This document shows, one piece after another, positions 35,855 through 45,319 of a stretch of 64,000 bases of DNA (position 1 is its first letter; each line of letters begins with the position of its first letter). Source of the stretch: an uncultured Collinsella sp. (GTDB taxonomy: Bacteria; Actinomycetota; Coriobacteriia; Coriobacteriales; Coriobacteriaceae); NCBI GenBank assembly GCA_900762355.1, contig CAAFGE010000020.1, positions 1 to 64,000 of the forward strand. Direction: 5' to 3'. The translations under genes were made by a program, and so were the position numbers. The notes beneath the pieces were generated by a model, which worked only from the letters and a program-made list of their open reading frames with translations, made no database searches and was not told where the DNA came from.

Positions 35855-37075
35855 GTGGGTAACCACTTCCGTACCTCCGGTGCGGGCGATGATGCCCCCA
35901 AGACGCAGACAGGCGTCCAGGGCAGTCGTTTCGCCACTCCGGATTCAGAGGGCCAGCCTGTTGCTCAGGCCCCCGCTCAGCCGGCAGATCAGGCACAGCC
36001 GGCATCCGATCCCTTTGCCTACAATCCAACCAGCGATGTCGCGCTTTCCGGCACGGCGGGTTTTGAGCCCGTTCAGGCCGTGACCGCTCGCGTGGAGCAG
36101 CCTCAGGCTGGTGCCGCCACGCCGCAGCCTACCATGGCCGGCATTCCCGACCCCTTGGCCCCTGCGACGCCGGCTCCTCAGCCTGCGCAGTCCGGTCTCT
36201 TTGCCGCTATTCCCGACCCCACGCAGCCTGCTGCCCCGGTGGTCGAGAGCGATCAGGCCGCCGAGGTCGCAAGCCTCGATAACGCGCTCAACAACCCCGA
36301 TTTTACGTCGGTGTTTGCGCCCATCGATCCGCAGGCCAGCCGCAAGAAGATGGCCAAGCAGGCCGGTGTCGAGCCCGTCATCCTTATGGAGCATGTCACC
36401 AAGATCTATCCGGCACAGCCCAACAAGCCTGCACTCGACGACATCAACATCGAGATCTATCCGGGCGAGTTCGTCTTCCTGGTCGGTCACTCCGGTTCGG
36501 GTAAGACCACGCTGCTGTCGACGCTCAACCGCGACGTCAAGCCGACGAGCGGCCGCATTTTGGTTGCCGGTCAGGACCTTATGAAGATCAAGAACCGCAA
36601 GGTTCCATTCCTGCGTCGCCAGATCGGTGCCGTGTTCCAGGACTTTAAGCTCCTGCCGCAAAAGACCGCCTACGAAAACGTGGCGTTTGCCCTGCAGTGC
36701 ATCGGCAAGCCCAAGGGCGTCATTCGCAGCCAGGTGCCCGAGGTGCTGCGTCTGGTCGGTTTGGCCGATCAGATGGACTCGCTGCCCGACCAGCTTTCCG
36801 GTGGCGAGCAGCAGCGCGTTGCCGTCGCCCGCGCTATGGTCAACCGTCCGCCGCTGCTGATCTGCGACGAGCCCACGGGTAACCTCGACCCGGCGATTTC
36901 GCTGGGCATTATGAAGCTGCTCGAGCGTATTAACCGCACCGGCACCACCGTGATCGTGGCTACGCACGACCGCGAGATGGTCGATAGCATGCACCGTCGC
37001 GTGATCGCCCTCGAGGGCGGCCACGTTATCCGCGACCAGGAGAGGGGAGGTTACGGCAACTATGGCACCAACTAA
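35855..37075 (+). CDS. ftsE: Cell division ATP-binding protein FtsE with long N-terminal extension
   Basis: Residues ~175-400 form an ordinary FtsE ABC ATPase: VGHSGSGKTTLL (Walker A), VFQDFKLLPQKTAYENVAF (Q-loop), LSGGEQQRVAVARA (signature) and LLICDEPTGNLDP (Walker B). FtsE normally has ~225 residues; here ~175 Pro/Ala/Gln-rich, probably disordered residues precede it, in frame from GTG 35855 (AAGGAG at 35843-35848). The extension starts MGNHFRTSGAGDDAPK. ftsX overlaps its 3' end by 14 bases. FtsEX activates peptidoglycan hydrolases at division. Confidence 0.94.
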   Translation: MGNHFRTSGAGDDAPKTQTGVQGSRFATPDSEGQPVAQAPAQPADQAQPASDPFAYNPTSDVALSGTAGFEPVQAVTARVEQPQAGAATPQPTMAGIPDPLAPATPAPQPAQSGLFAAIPDPTQPAAPVVESDQAAEVASLDNALNNPDFTSVFAPIDPQASRKKMAKQAGVEPVILMEHVTKIYPAQPNKPALDDINIEIYPGEFVFLVGHSGSGKTTLLSTLNRDVKPTSGRILVAGQDLMKIKNRKVPFLRRQIGAVFQDFKLLPQKTAYENVAFALQCIGKPKGVIRSQVPEVLRLVGLADQMDSLPDQLSGGEQQRVAVARAMVNRPPLLICDEPTGNLDPAISLGIMKLLERINRTGTTVIVATHDREMVDSMHRRVIALEGGHVIRDQERGGYGNYGTN

Positions 37076-37982
37076 CGTGGGCTACTCGCTCAAAGAGGCT
37101 ATCAGCCATTTCTTCCGTAACTGGACCACCTCGCTCGGCGCCGTCATCACGATTTTCCTTTCGCTGTTTATCATCGGCCTGTTCATTATGGGTTCCGCGA
37201 TGCTGAACTCCGTGATCGGCACCGTCGAGGATCAGGTTGTCATCAACGCGTTCATTAGCGATGACGCCGATCAGGCCGATGTCCAGGCTTTTGAGGCCGA
37301 GCTTAAGACGTGGAATAACGTCAAGTCCGTGACCTATAAGGACAAGGACGACGCGCTGGCCGAGTATACGAGCAAGATGTCGGGCAACGCCGACGCCACC
37401 ATGAGCGCGCTCGATGGCCAGAACCCGCTGCCGGCTTCGTTTGCAATTGAGATGGACGATCCGTCCAAGGTCGAGAGCACGGCCCAGAAGCTCAAGAAGA
37501 ACGCCGACTTCCAGAAGATCGCGGATGACGGCGACGTCAACGCGAGCGTGCTGTACGGCCAGGAGGAAGTGAGCCGCCTGTTCCAGGTGACCAACTACAT
37601 CCGCATCGCCGCCGTGGTGCTCGTTGGCCTTCTGACCTTTATCGCATTCATCTTCATCAACAACACGATTCGCCTGTCCATCACGGCGCGTCGTCGTGAG
37701 ATTGCGATTATGCGTCTGGTCGGCGCCAGCAACGGCTTCATTCGCGGCCCGTTTATCACCGAGGGCGTACTGCAGGCCATTTTGGGCTCGCTGCTTTCCA
37801 TCGGCGTTCTGGAGCTGCTGCGCAATCTGATGATTCCGCGTCTGCAGGAGAGCATCGGCTGGATGTCGTTTGCCCTGCCGATGCAGTACTACCTGGTGAC
37901 CTATGCTGCGCTGATTCTGGTCGGTGTGATTATCGGTCTCTTTGGTTCTGCCATAGCCATGCGCCGCTACCTGCGCGTGTAG
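37062..37982 (+). CDS. ftsX: Cell division protein FtsX
   Basis: This 306-residue membrane partner of FtsE has a first membrane segment near residues 24-46, an extracellular domain (about 50-175) and three more segments toward the C-terminus. ARRREIAIMRLVGASNGFIRGPF is the conserved FtsX cytoplasmic loop. The ATG lies inside ftsE, so the two are translationally coupled. The usual downstream hydrolase and smpB are not adjacent; smpB is at 48.8 kb. Confidence 0.94.
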   Translation: MAPTNVGYSLKEAISHFFRNWTTSLGAVITIFLSLFIIGLFIMGSAMLNSVIGTVEDQVVINAFISDDADQADVQAFEAELKTWNNVKSVTYKDKDDALAEYTSKMSGNADATMSALDGQNPLPASFAIEMDDPSKVESTAQKLKKNADFQKIADDGDVNASVLYGQEEVSRLFQVTNYIRIAAVVLVGLLTFIAFIFINNTIRLSITARRREIAIMRLVGASNGFIRGPFITEGVLQAILGSLLSIGVLELLRNLMIPRLQESIGWMSFALPMQYYLVTYAALILVGVIIGLFGSAIAMRRYLRV

Positions 37983-38006
37983 GCATGTCTGGAATTCATC
38001 CCTTCC

Positions 38007-38040
38007 AACGGGTCGTCTCTTATGGGGCGGCCCGTTTTTT
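38007..38040 (+). terminator. Terminator of ftsEX
   Basis: ACGGGtCG (38008-38015) pairs with CGgCCCGT (38028-38035), followed by TTTTT. It separates ftsX from rnr. Confidence 0.85.
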
Positions 38041-38117
38041 GATCCCAAGGGAACGGCAGGAAAGCGAATCATTTGGGTAGACTCTTTGGAGTTCGTCATC
38101 GATAGCAAGGAGGCGCC

Positions 38118-40253
38118 ATGGGGCGCAATAACAAGCATAAGCGCGGTGCCCGAAATAAGCGTGGGCCGGTGCGCAGCGAACGCCGTCCGAGCCTGACCGG
38201 GCGCGTGCAGCTCCATGAGCATGGCGCCTATGTCATAACCGAGAGCGGCGACTACAAGGTTATGGGCCGCGGTAAGCGCGAGATCATGGATGGCGATACC
38301 GTTGCCGTGAGCATTAAGAACAGCCCGCACGGTGAGCGGCGCGCCGTGATCGAAGGCGTGGTTGAGCGCGCAGCCATAAGCGTGGTGGGTACGTACCAGA
38401 CCGCTGGTCCGCTCGGTGTGATCGAGCCGCTCGATTCGCGCCTGAAGGCCGACTTCTTCATTCTGCCCGAGGATACCTCGGCGGATCGTCTGGGCGTCCA
38501 CCCGGGTGATGCCGTTGTCGCGCGCATTTTGACCTACCCGACGCGCCTGGAATCGGGCACCGTGACGATCGAACGCCGCATTGGCGGAGATGACGCGCCC
38601 GATTTGGGCGTTCAATACGTGATGGCGCGTTACGGCTATACCGATAGCTATCCCGAGGCCGCGCTGGACGAGGCCGAGGGACTTTCGCTCGATGTGTCCG
38701 CGGCGCTTAAGGACCCGCTCCGCCGCGATCTGCGCGACCGCTTTGTCATCACGATCGACCCGGTCGACGCGCGCGACTTTGACGATGCCATTTCGCTTGA
38801 GCGCACGCCCGAGGGTGGCTACAAGCTGGGTGTGCATATCGCTGACGTTTCTCACTATGTGGCTTGGGACGGGCATATCGATCTTGAGGCTCGCCATCGT
38901 ACGACATCGGTGTATCTGGCCGATCGCGTGCTTCCCATGCTGCCCGAACGCCTGTCCTGTGACCTGTGCTCGCTTCGCCCTGACGAGGACCGTCTTGCGT
39001 TTACCGTCGATATCGAGCTCGATGCGCAGGGTCGCGTGCGGCATTACGATCCGTACCCCAGCGTGATTCGCTCGCGTGTGCGTATGGACTATGACGGCGC
39101 CGAGGCGCTGCTGGTGCGCGCCGGCGCGGTGGAGTATGGGGTGCTGGAGGGTGCGGCCGAGGATGTTGCGGCTGCTGAGGCCTCGCGCGAGGAGGCGCTT
39201 GAGCGCGGTCTTGCGTGCGAGAAGGCCGCCCGCGGCTGCAACGTCGACCTCGGCAATTTCCTTGTCGCCGCCAACGAACTCGCCGAACTTCGCCGTCGTA
39301 TTCGTCGCATCCGCGGCTCAGTCGATTTTGACACGGCCGAGATTCGCGCTCTATTGGATGAGGACGGAGTACCCGTGCAGATTGTGGCGCGCGAGCGTTC
39401 GTGTGCCACGTCGCTTATCGAGGAAGCCATGCTGCTCGCCAACGAGTGCGTTGCAGAGTGGCTGGCAGACCGTGATATCGAGGCCTGCTATCGCGTGCAT
39501 GAGGATCCGAGCCCCGATAGCCTGCACGGTGCCGCCGTTGCGCTGGCGCAGCTAGGCATCATCGACGATCGCCGTGCTGCCGGTATTGCCCTGGGGAGTC
39601 CCGATGAGCTGCAGGCTGCAGTTGATGCTGCCGCCGGTACGGCCAACGCACCGCTCGTCAACACGCTGCTTCTGCGCAGCATGCAGCGCGCGCTGTACAA
39701 GCCGCGCAACGAGGGCCACTTTGCGCTCGCCGCGCCGTGCTACTGCCACTTTACGAGTCCCATCCGTCGCTACCCCGATCTGGTGGTGCACCGCGTACTC
39801 AAGCTGCAGTTGGCCTATGAGCAGCTCGGCGGCAAGGACGCCTTGGTCCGTACGCCGCGGCTGATCGGCAAGGGGCGCGAGTCGCTGCCGCGCATTCTGC
39901 CGCAGATCTGCCGCGCATGCAGCGATGCCGAGCGCGCGGCAGATGCCGCCAGCCATGCGACGCAAAAGATCAAGATTGCCCAGTACTATGAGGACCGTCT
40001 GGGCGAGCGCTATGCCGGAACCGTCTCGTGGATTAGCAGCATGGGCCTCTTTGTACGCTTGGACCTGACGCAGGTCGAAGGCTTGGTTTCGATCAAGAGC
40101 CTGGGCAACGAGTGGTTCGAGTTCGACGAGGACGCGCTAACGCTCACAGGTGCCGACACGGGCACCCGTTACGAGCTGGGGCAGCGCGTAATTATCGAGG
40201 TCTCGCGCGTCAATACCACGCGTGGGCACTTGGACTTTAAGCTTATCCATTAG
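38118..40253 (+). CDS. rnr: Ribonuclease R (RNase II family)
   Basis: This 711-residue 3'-5' exoribonuclease has N-terminal cold-shock-like domains, an RNB domain with the catalytic stretch TIDPVDARDFDDAISLE (about residues 212-228) and SYCHFTSPIRRYPDLVVHR-like sequence (here YCHFTSPIRRYPDLVVHRVL). A C-terminal S1 domain (about 635-705) follows, with GTVSWISSMGLFVRL. ATG 38118 follows AAGGAGG. In many bacteria rnr and smpB act together on stalled ribosomes, though here they are 10 kb apart. Confidence 0.93.
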   Translation: MGRNNKHKRGARNKRGPVRSERRPSLTGRVQLHEHGAYVITESGDYKVMGRGKREIMDGDTVAVSIKNSPHGERRAVIEGVVERAAISVVGTYQTAGPLGVIEPLDSRLKADFFILPEDTSADRLGVHPGDAVVARILTYPTRLESGTVTIERRIGGDDAPDLGVQYVMARYGYTDSYPEAALDEAEGLSLDVSAALKDPLRRDLRDRFVITIDPVDARDFDDAISLERTPEGGYKLGVHIADVSHYVAWDGHIDLEARHRTTSVYLADRVLPMLPERLSCDLCSLRPDEDRLAFTVDIELDAQGRVRHYDPYPSVIRSRVRMDYDGAEALLVRAGAVEYGVLEGAAEDVAAAEASREEALERGLACEKAARGCNVDLGNFLVAANELAELRRRIRRIRGSVDFDTAEIRALLDEDGVPVQIVARERSCATSLIEEAMLLANECVAEWLADRDIEACYRVHEDPSPDSLHGAAVALAQLGIIDDRRAAGIALGSPDELQAAVDAAAGTANAPLVNTLLLRSMQRALYKPRNEGHFALAAPCYCHFTSPIRRYPDLVVHRVLKLQLAYEQLGGKDALVRTPRLIGKGRESLPRILPQICRACSDAERAADAASHATQKIKIAQYYEDRLGERYAGTVSWISSMGLFVRLDLTQVEGLVSIKSLGNEWFEFDEDALTLTGADTGTRYELGQRVIIEVSRVNTTRGHLDFKLIH

Positions 40254-40282
40254 CCAAATCCCGACTCATGGTGGGGGAGCGG

Positions 40283-40314
40283 AGGGCGGCCTTTCGGGAC
40301 CGCCCTTCGCATTT
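40283..40314 (+). terminator. Probable terminator of rnr
   Basis: AGGGCGG (40283-40289) pairs with CCGCCCT (40300-40306). The tail TCGCATTTG is only partly T-rich, so termination may be weak. Confidence 0.5.
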
Positions 40315-40370
40315 GAATCGTGGCTACCTTGCCGTCTGCTCGGCCGCCCGCTTACCTGCTATTTGAGAGG

Positions 40371-40412
40371 TAAAACCTACCAAAATAAACCTGTCCCTTT
40401 TTGGCAGGTTTA
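40371..40412. repeat. AACCTGTCCC palindromic repeat adjoining the recombinase gene
   Basis: TAAAACCTACCAAAATAA (40371-40388) faces TTTTTGGCAGGTTTA, which ends at 40412, and CCTGTCCC is in the loop. It closely matches 28243-28279. It ends 18 bases before the recombinase start codon. Confidence 0.75.
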
Positions 40413-40430
40413 CAAGAAAGCGGGGATGAG

Positions 40431-41036
40431 ATGGCGACGGTGTACGGTTATGCGCGGGTGAGTTCGCGCGATCAGAATCTGAATCGGCAGCTGGATGCGC
40501 TGGGCGCCTATGGCGTGGGCTCAGCGAATATTTATGCCGACCATGCGAGCGGCAAGGACTTCGATCGACCGCATTATCGCGAGCTGTTGCACGTCCTGGG
40601 AGACGGGGACGTGCTGGTGGTGCTTTCTATCGACCGACTTGGTCGTAATTACTCCGAGATTCTTGAGGAATGGCGACGCATTACCAAGGAGCTCGGGGTT
40701 GCCATTGTGGTGTTGGACATGCCATTGCTTGACACGCGCGCTAGGGCCAGCGGCGCGCCGGATGTGACCAACACCCTGATTGCCGATATTGTGCTGCAAC
40801 TGCTGAGCTACGTGGCGCAGGTGGAGCGCGAGAATATCCATCGGCGCCAGGCGGAGGGAATTGCAGCGGCGCGGGCGCGAGGGGTTCGTTTCGGTCGACC
40901 TCGCAAGCCGTGCCCTCCTCAGTTTGAGCTGGTGCGCGATAGCTATGAGGCAGGCGATATTACCCGCAGCCAGGCAGCAAAGTGCCTGGGCGTGTGCGTG
41001 GGGACGTTCGATCGCTGGATGCGCGAGGCGGGGTAG
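40431..41036 (+). CDS. Serine recombinase (resolvase/invertase family)
   Basis: This 201-residue protein starts MATVYGYARVSSRDQNLNRQ, with the catalytic Ser in YARVSS, then VLSIDRLGRNYSEILEEW and VERENIHRRQAEGIAAARARG. A C-terminal helix-turn-helix follows (TRSQAAKCLGVCVGTFDRWM). Size and layout match small DNA invertases and resolvases. No transposase, phage gene or terminal repeat is adjacent, so it is an orphan, preceded by a palindromic repeat. It could invert or resolve DNA elsewhere. ATG 40431 was chosen from the conserved N-terminus. Confidence 0.9.
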   Translation: MATVYGYARVSSRDQNLNRQLDALGAYGVGSANIYADHASGKDFDRPHYRELLHVLGDGDVLVVLSIDRLGRNYSEILEEWRRITKELGVAIVVLDMPLLDTRARASGAPDVTNTLIADIVLQLLSYVAQVERENIHRRQAEGIAAARARGVRFGRPRKPCPPQFELVRDSYEAGDITRSQAAKCLGVCVGTFDRWMREAG

Positions 41037-41142
41037 GGGTTTGCGTCGCTTTGTCGCTTCCTGTTGCGATTCAAATTTTGATACGGTGACGATGTCATTT
41101 GGGGCTACACTCGCTCATATTTAAAAAGACGGAGGTTGGCCT

Positions 41143-41724
41143 TTGGCGCACATGAAGATAATAATCGGGTGGACCGCGATCGCTCTGTTCGCCGCAACGC
41201 TGGCGGGCATCTGGGTGCTGACGGAGCAAAACGCAGTGCAGACGTCGTTGCTGAGCGAGTCCACCGCGCGCGTGGTGGAGGGTCAGGCTGCGAGCGTTCA
41301 GGCTGTCGATGCCACGGGTGAAGCTCAGGCGGAGAACGGAATGACTGGGGGCACCGATTCGGCTGCCTCGAATGTCCGGTCTGGCCGACTTGCTTCCATT
41401 CGCATGTGGGTGGGCACAAACGTCCGTCGCGTTGCCCATACCGTAGAGTTTTTCTTCGTCGGATTATTCGCCTCGGTGGTCGTGGTTTGCTTTTCCAGGC
41501 GTCCGTGGAGCGTATGCTCCCGTTGCGTGCCCGTATTGCTCTTTTGCGCCGCCTGCTCCGTTGGCGATCAGGTACATAAGATCTTTGTTCCCGGCAGGCA
41601 TTTCGACGTTATCGATTTAGGATTCGATGCTGCGGGCTATGTCACCGCCATGCTGTTGGTATTGCTGGCAGCGGCGTTGGTGCGCCATGTGACTCGGCCG
41701 ATCGGCGCCCATGCGAGGCGCTAG
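41143..41724 (+). CDS. VanZ-like membrane protein
   Basis: This 193-residue protein has an N-terminal membrane segment, a short extracellular Ala/Gly/Ser stretch, and a VanZ-like C-terminal half: RRVAHTVEFFFVGLFASVV, SVGDQVHKIFVPGRHFDVIDLGFDAAGY and a last hydrophobic segment. The H-x3-F and DQxHKxFxPGR motifs are typical. VanZ relatives confer low-level glycopeptide tolerance or have unknown roles. TTG 41143 follows GGAGG (41131-41135) at 7 bases, better spaced than the ATG at 41152. Confidence 0.82.
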   Translation: MAHMKIIIGWTAIALFAATLAGIWVLTEQNAVQTSLLSESTARVVEGQAASVQAVDATGEAQAENGMTGGTDSAASNVRSGRLASIRMWVGTNVRRVAHTVEFFFVGLFASVVVVCFSRRPWSVCSRCVPVLLFCAACSVGDQVHKIFVPGRHFDVIDLGFDAAGYVTAMLLVLLAAALVRHVTRPIGAHARR

Positions 41725-41805
41725 CCGGTAACAAACCCGTTTCTGATAATGCGACCTTGTTGAATTATTTTGTGTCGCGCGTATTTCCGAGCGGTCGGAT
41801 TTGAG

Positions 41806-41833
41806 GGGCGAGCGGTAGAACGCTCGCCCTTTG
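41806..41833 (+). terminator. Terminator of the VanZ-like gene
   Basis: GGGCGAGCG (41806-41814) pairs perfectly with CGCTCGCCC (41821-41829), followed by TTTG. Confidence 0.75.
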
Positions 41834-41854
41834 TGCGCCACGATGCGGCACAAT

Positions 41855-41883
41855 GTACCGTAAAAGCTGTTTGTATCCGGTAC
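41855..41883. promoter_or_regulatory. Candidate MurR operator
   Basis: GTACCG (41855-41860) and CGGTAC (41878-41883) form an inverted repeat spaced by 17 bases, 45-75 bases upstream of murR. RpiR-family regulators often bind such sites at their own promoter. No clear -10/-35 pair was found. Confidence 0.35.
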
Positions 41884-41928
41884 GAATCGTTCGTTGGTCT
41901 TTAATTCTTCTCAACGGAGGTGTTTGAG

Positions 41929-42780
41929 ATGGCAAACGGATTGCTTTTGCGGCTTCGCGAGCGTGAGCTCAGCGCGAGCCCGGCGGAACGCAATGTCATC
42001 GCATATGTAAGCGCTCATCCGCACGAGGTGGTCGGGCTGTCCGTCCGCGGTCTTGCCGATGCCACGTTCTCCTCGCCCTCGAGCATTTTGCGCTTTTGCA
42101 AGCGCTTGGGTTTTGCGGGCTACAAGGAGTTCCAGCGCGAACTGATTGCCGAGCTGGCACTCTTGGGTGACAAGAAAGACGTTGCCCTCGAGGACATCTC
42201 CATGGATGACAGCGTCGAACGTATCGTGGGGAAGGTGATGAAAAGCAACGTGCGCACGATCGAAGCGACGGCGCGAACGCTCGATTACACCGTCTTGGAG
42301 CGATGTGCGGCCTATCTTAAGCGGGCACGCGCGGTCAATCTGTTCGGTATCGGTGCCTCTCGTTTGGTCGCGCACGATCTGGCGCAAAAGCTCATGCGTG
42401 TCGACAAAGAGTGCCATCTGTACGACGACTGGCATGATCAGCTCTTGTGTGCCAAGAACATGCATGAGGGCGATATGGCGATCGCCTTTAGCTACTCGGG
42501 CTTGACGCAAGAGGTGCTGGACTGCACCGCCGAGGCTCAACGTCACAACTGTCCCGTTGTGGCCGTTACCAAAGTAGATGGATCATCCAAGCTTGCCACC
42601 ATGGCCGATGCCGTGCTCGGCGTCGCTGCGAGTGAGCCCTTGGTCCGCAGCGGTGCCATGGCTTCGCGTATGGCCCAGCTTATGGTTGTCGATGCCCTGT
42701 ACGCTGCTTACGTTGCCAGCGACTACGAACGGGCGACGCATGTCATTAAGCAAAACTACATCGAGAAACAGGAAAGATGA
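41929..42780 (+). CDS. murR: MurR/RpiR family transcriptional regulator
   Basis: This 283-residue protein has an N-terminal RpiR helix-turn-helix (residues ~1-75, VRGLADATFSSPSSILRFCKRLGFAGYKEF) and a C-terminal SIS sugar-phosphate-binding domain (AVNLFGIGASRLVAHDL, AIAFSYSGLTQEVLDC). It sits directly upstream of murQ-murP-mupG, so it likely responds to MurNAc 6-phosphate, as in E. coli. ATG 41929 follows CGGAGG (41915-41920). It ends in TGA; the murQ ribosome binding site overlaps that stop. Confidence 0.9.
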   Translation: MANGLLLRLRERELSASPAERNVIAYVSAHPHEVVGLSVRGLADATFSSPSSILRFCKRLGFAGYKEFQRELIAELALLGDKKDVALEDISMDDSVERIVGKVMKSNVRTIEATARTLDYTVLERCAAYLKRARAVNLFGIGASRLVAHDLAQKLMRVDKECHLYDDWHDQLLCAKNMHEGDMAIAFSYSGLTQEVLDCTAEAQRHNCPVVAVTKVDGSSKLATMADAVLGVAASEPLVRSGAMASRMAQLMVVDALYAAYVASDYERATHVIKQNYIEKQER

Positions 42781-42790
42781 GGTGAATGAA

Positions 42791-43714
<924 letters not shown>

Positions 43715-43771
43715 GTGCGCGGCGTGAGCTGATATGACATCCAGACGAGATACCCAATACAAGGAGGAGTT

Positions 43772-45202
43772 ATGACGAACAAAGAGCTGGCTCAAAAGCT
43801 GCTGGACCTTTTGGGCGGTAAAGACAACGTGTTGGCAAACGCGGCGTGCATGACGCGCCTGCGCGTGACCGTCAAAGACACGGGCAACGTCGACACGGAG
43901 GGTATTAAGGCACTCGACGGCGTGATGGGCTTGGTCGAGGACGACACGATGCAGATCGTGCTGGGTCCGGGCAAGGTGAATAAGGTGCTCGAGGAGTTCT
44001 CCAAGCTCACCGGCCTTGCGAAAGGCGTTGCCGACGAGAGCGTGGTTGACGCTGCGGCCACAAACAAGGCCGCGCAGAAGGCAAAGTACGAGTCCAAGCC
44101 GGTTCAGGCCTTCCTCAAGAAGATTTCCAATGTCTTCGTTGCCCTGCTTCCCGGCATCATTGCGGCTGGCCTCATCAACGGTATCTGCAACGTCATTAAC
44201 GTCTCGACGGCAGGCGCGCTTGCAGGCGAGTGGTGGTACCAGGGCATTCGTTCCATGGGCTGGGCCCTGTTTGCCTATCTGCCCATCTTGGTGGGCTATA
44301 ACGCGGCACGTGAGTTTGGCGGCTCCGCTGCGCTGGGCGGCATCGCCGGCATGATGTGTATCGCTAACAGTGCCATGCCCCTGCTTGCGCCTGGCGCGGC
44401 CGATCCTGCCACTGCCATTCTGCTGCCGCTCACCAATGCGCAGTACAACCCCGCAGCGGGCGGCATGATCGCGGCTCTTATCGCTGGCGCATTTTTTGCC
44501 TGGATGGAGCGTCAGATTCGCAAGGTTATGCCCAACGCACTCGATACATTCTTGTCCCCGCTGCTGGTGCTCATCATCGGCGCCTTTGCTCTGATGCTCG
44601 TCATCCAGCCGGTTGGCGCATGGCTGACGACTGCCATCTTTAGCGTTTTGACCTTTATCTTCGAGAAGCTGGGCGTCCTGGGCGGCTATATCCTGTCGGC
44701 AGGCTTCTTGCCGCTGGTTTCCGTCGGCCTGCATCAGGCGCTCACGCCGATCCACGCTATGCTCAACGATCCCGACGGCGCTACCAAGGGCATCAATTAC
44801 CTGCTCCCCATCCTTATGATGGCTGGCGGCGGCCAGGTCGGTGCCGGTTTGGCGCTGTACTTTAAGACCAAGAACGCCAAGCTCAAGAAGTACGTCGCAG
44901 AGTCCATTCCCGTTGGAATCCTCGGTGTGGGCGAGCCTCTGATGTATGCCGTTACGCTGCCGCTCGTTCGTCCGTTTGTAACGGCCTGCCTGGGTGCCGG
45001 ATTTGGCGGCGCGCTCGCGGCGCTGCTTCACATCGGCACGGTTTCTCAGGGCGTTTCCGGTCTGTTTGGCCTGCTGATCGTCGTTCCTGGTCAGCAGCTC
45101 GGCTACGTTGCCGCTATGCTGCTTGCCTATGCCGCCGGCTTTGTCCTGACGTGGTTCTTTGGCGTCGACGAGCAGAAGATCAATGAGTTCTTTGGCGAGT
45201 AG
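43772..45202 (+). CDS. murP: PTS transporter EIIBC, MurNAc type
   Basis: This 476-residue sugar transporter has an EIIB domain (residues ~1-85) with the phospho-acceptor Cys26 in ACMTRLRVTVKD, then an EIIC domain of about ten membrane segments (LPGIIAAGLINGICNVINV, GVGEPLMYAVTLPLVRPFV). No EIIA is fused or nearby, as for E. coli MurP, which borrows the glucose EIIA. Substrate assignment rests on the murQ-mupG context. It is followed by two hairpins and the mupG start. Confidence 0.9.
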   Translation: MTNKELAQKLLDLLGGKDNVLANAACMTRLRVTVKDTGNVDTEGIKALDGVMGLVEDDTMQIVLGPGKVNKVLEEFSKLTGLAKGVADESVVDAAATNKAAQKAKYESKPVQAFLKKISNVFVALLPGIIAAGLINGICNVINVSTAGALAGEWWYQGIRSMGWALFAYLPILVGYNAAREFGGSAALGGIAGMMCIANSAMPLLAPGAADPATAILLPLTNAQYNPAAGGMIAALIAGAFFAWMERQIRKVMPNALDTFLSPLLVLIIGAFALMLVIQPVGAWLTTAIFSVLTFIFEKLGVLGGYILSAGFLPLVSVGLHQALTPIHAMLNDPDGATKGINYLLPILMMAGGGQVGAGLALYFKTKNAKLKKYVAESIPVGILGVGEPLMYAVTLPLVRPFVTACLGAGFGGALAALLHIGTVSQGVSGLFGLLIVVPGQQLGYVAAMLLAYAAGFVLTWFFGVDEQKINEFFGE

Positions 45203-45210
45203 TTTGATAT

Positions 45211-45303
45211 CGCGAGCCGTGTTGCTCAGGGCTCGCGGCGCGCGGCAGATTTCTTGATGCTATGGTTGTGCCGGCGGGGCTAACTGCTCCGCCGGCCTTT
45301 TTT
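45211..45303 (+). terminator. Two hairpins between murP and mupG
   Basis: CGCGAGCC (45211-45218) pairs with GGCTCGCG (45230-45237). GCCGGCGG (45270-45277) pairs with CCGCCGGC (45289-45296), followed by CTTTTTT. The second is a full terminator, yet AAAGGAG of mupG begins at 45304, immediately after it. mupG is thus attenuated relative to murQP or read through. Confidence 0.85.
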
Positions 45304-45319
45304 AAAGGAGTGTTGAAGC

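Noticed and set aside
35493..36029. Open frames on both strands through 35.5-36.0 kb
   Set aside because: They are produced by the 128-bp palindrome (both strands read a RAQGFLPN-like stretch) and have no proper start signals.
40371..41036. Insertion sequence or prophage around the serine recombinase
   Set aside because: No transposase partners, terminal repeats, target duplications or phage genes were seen around it.
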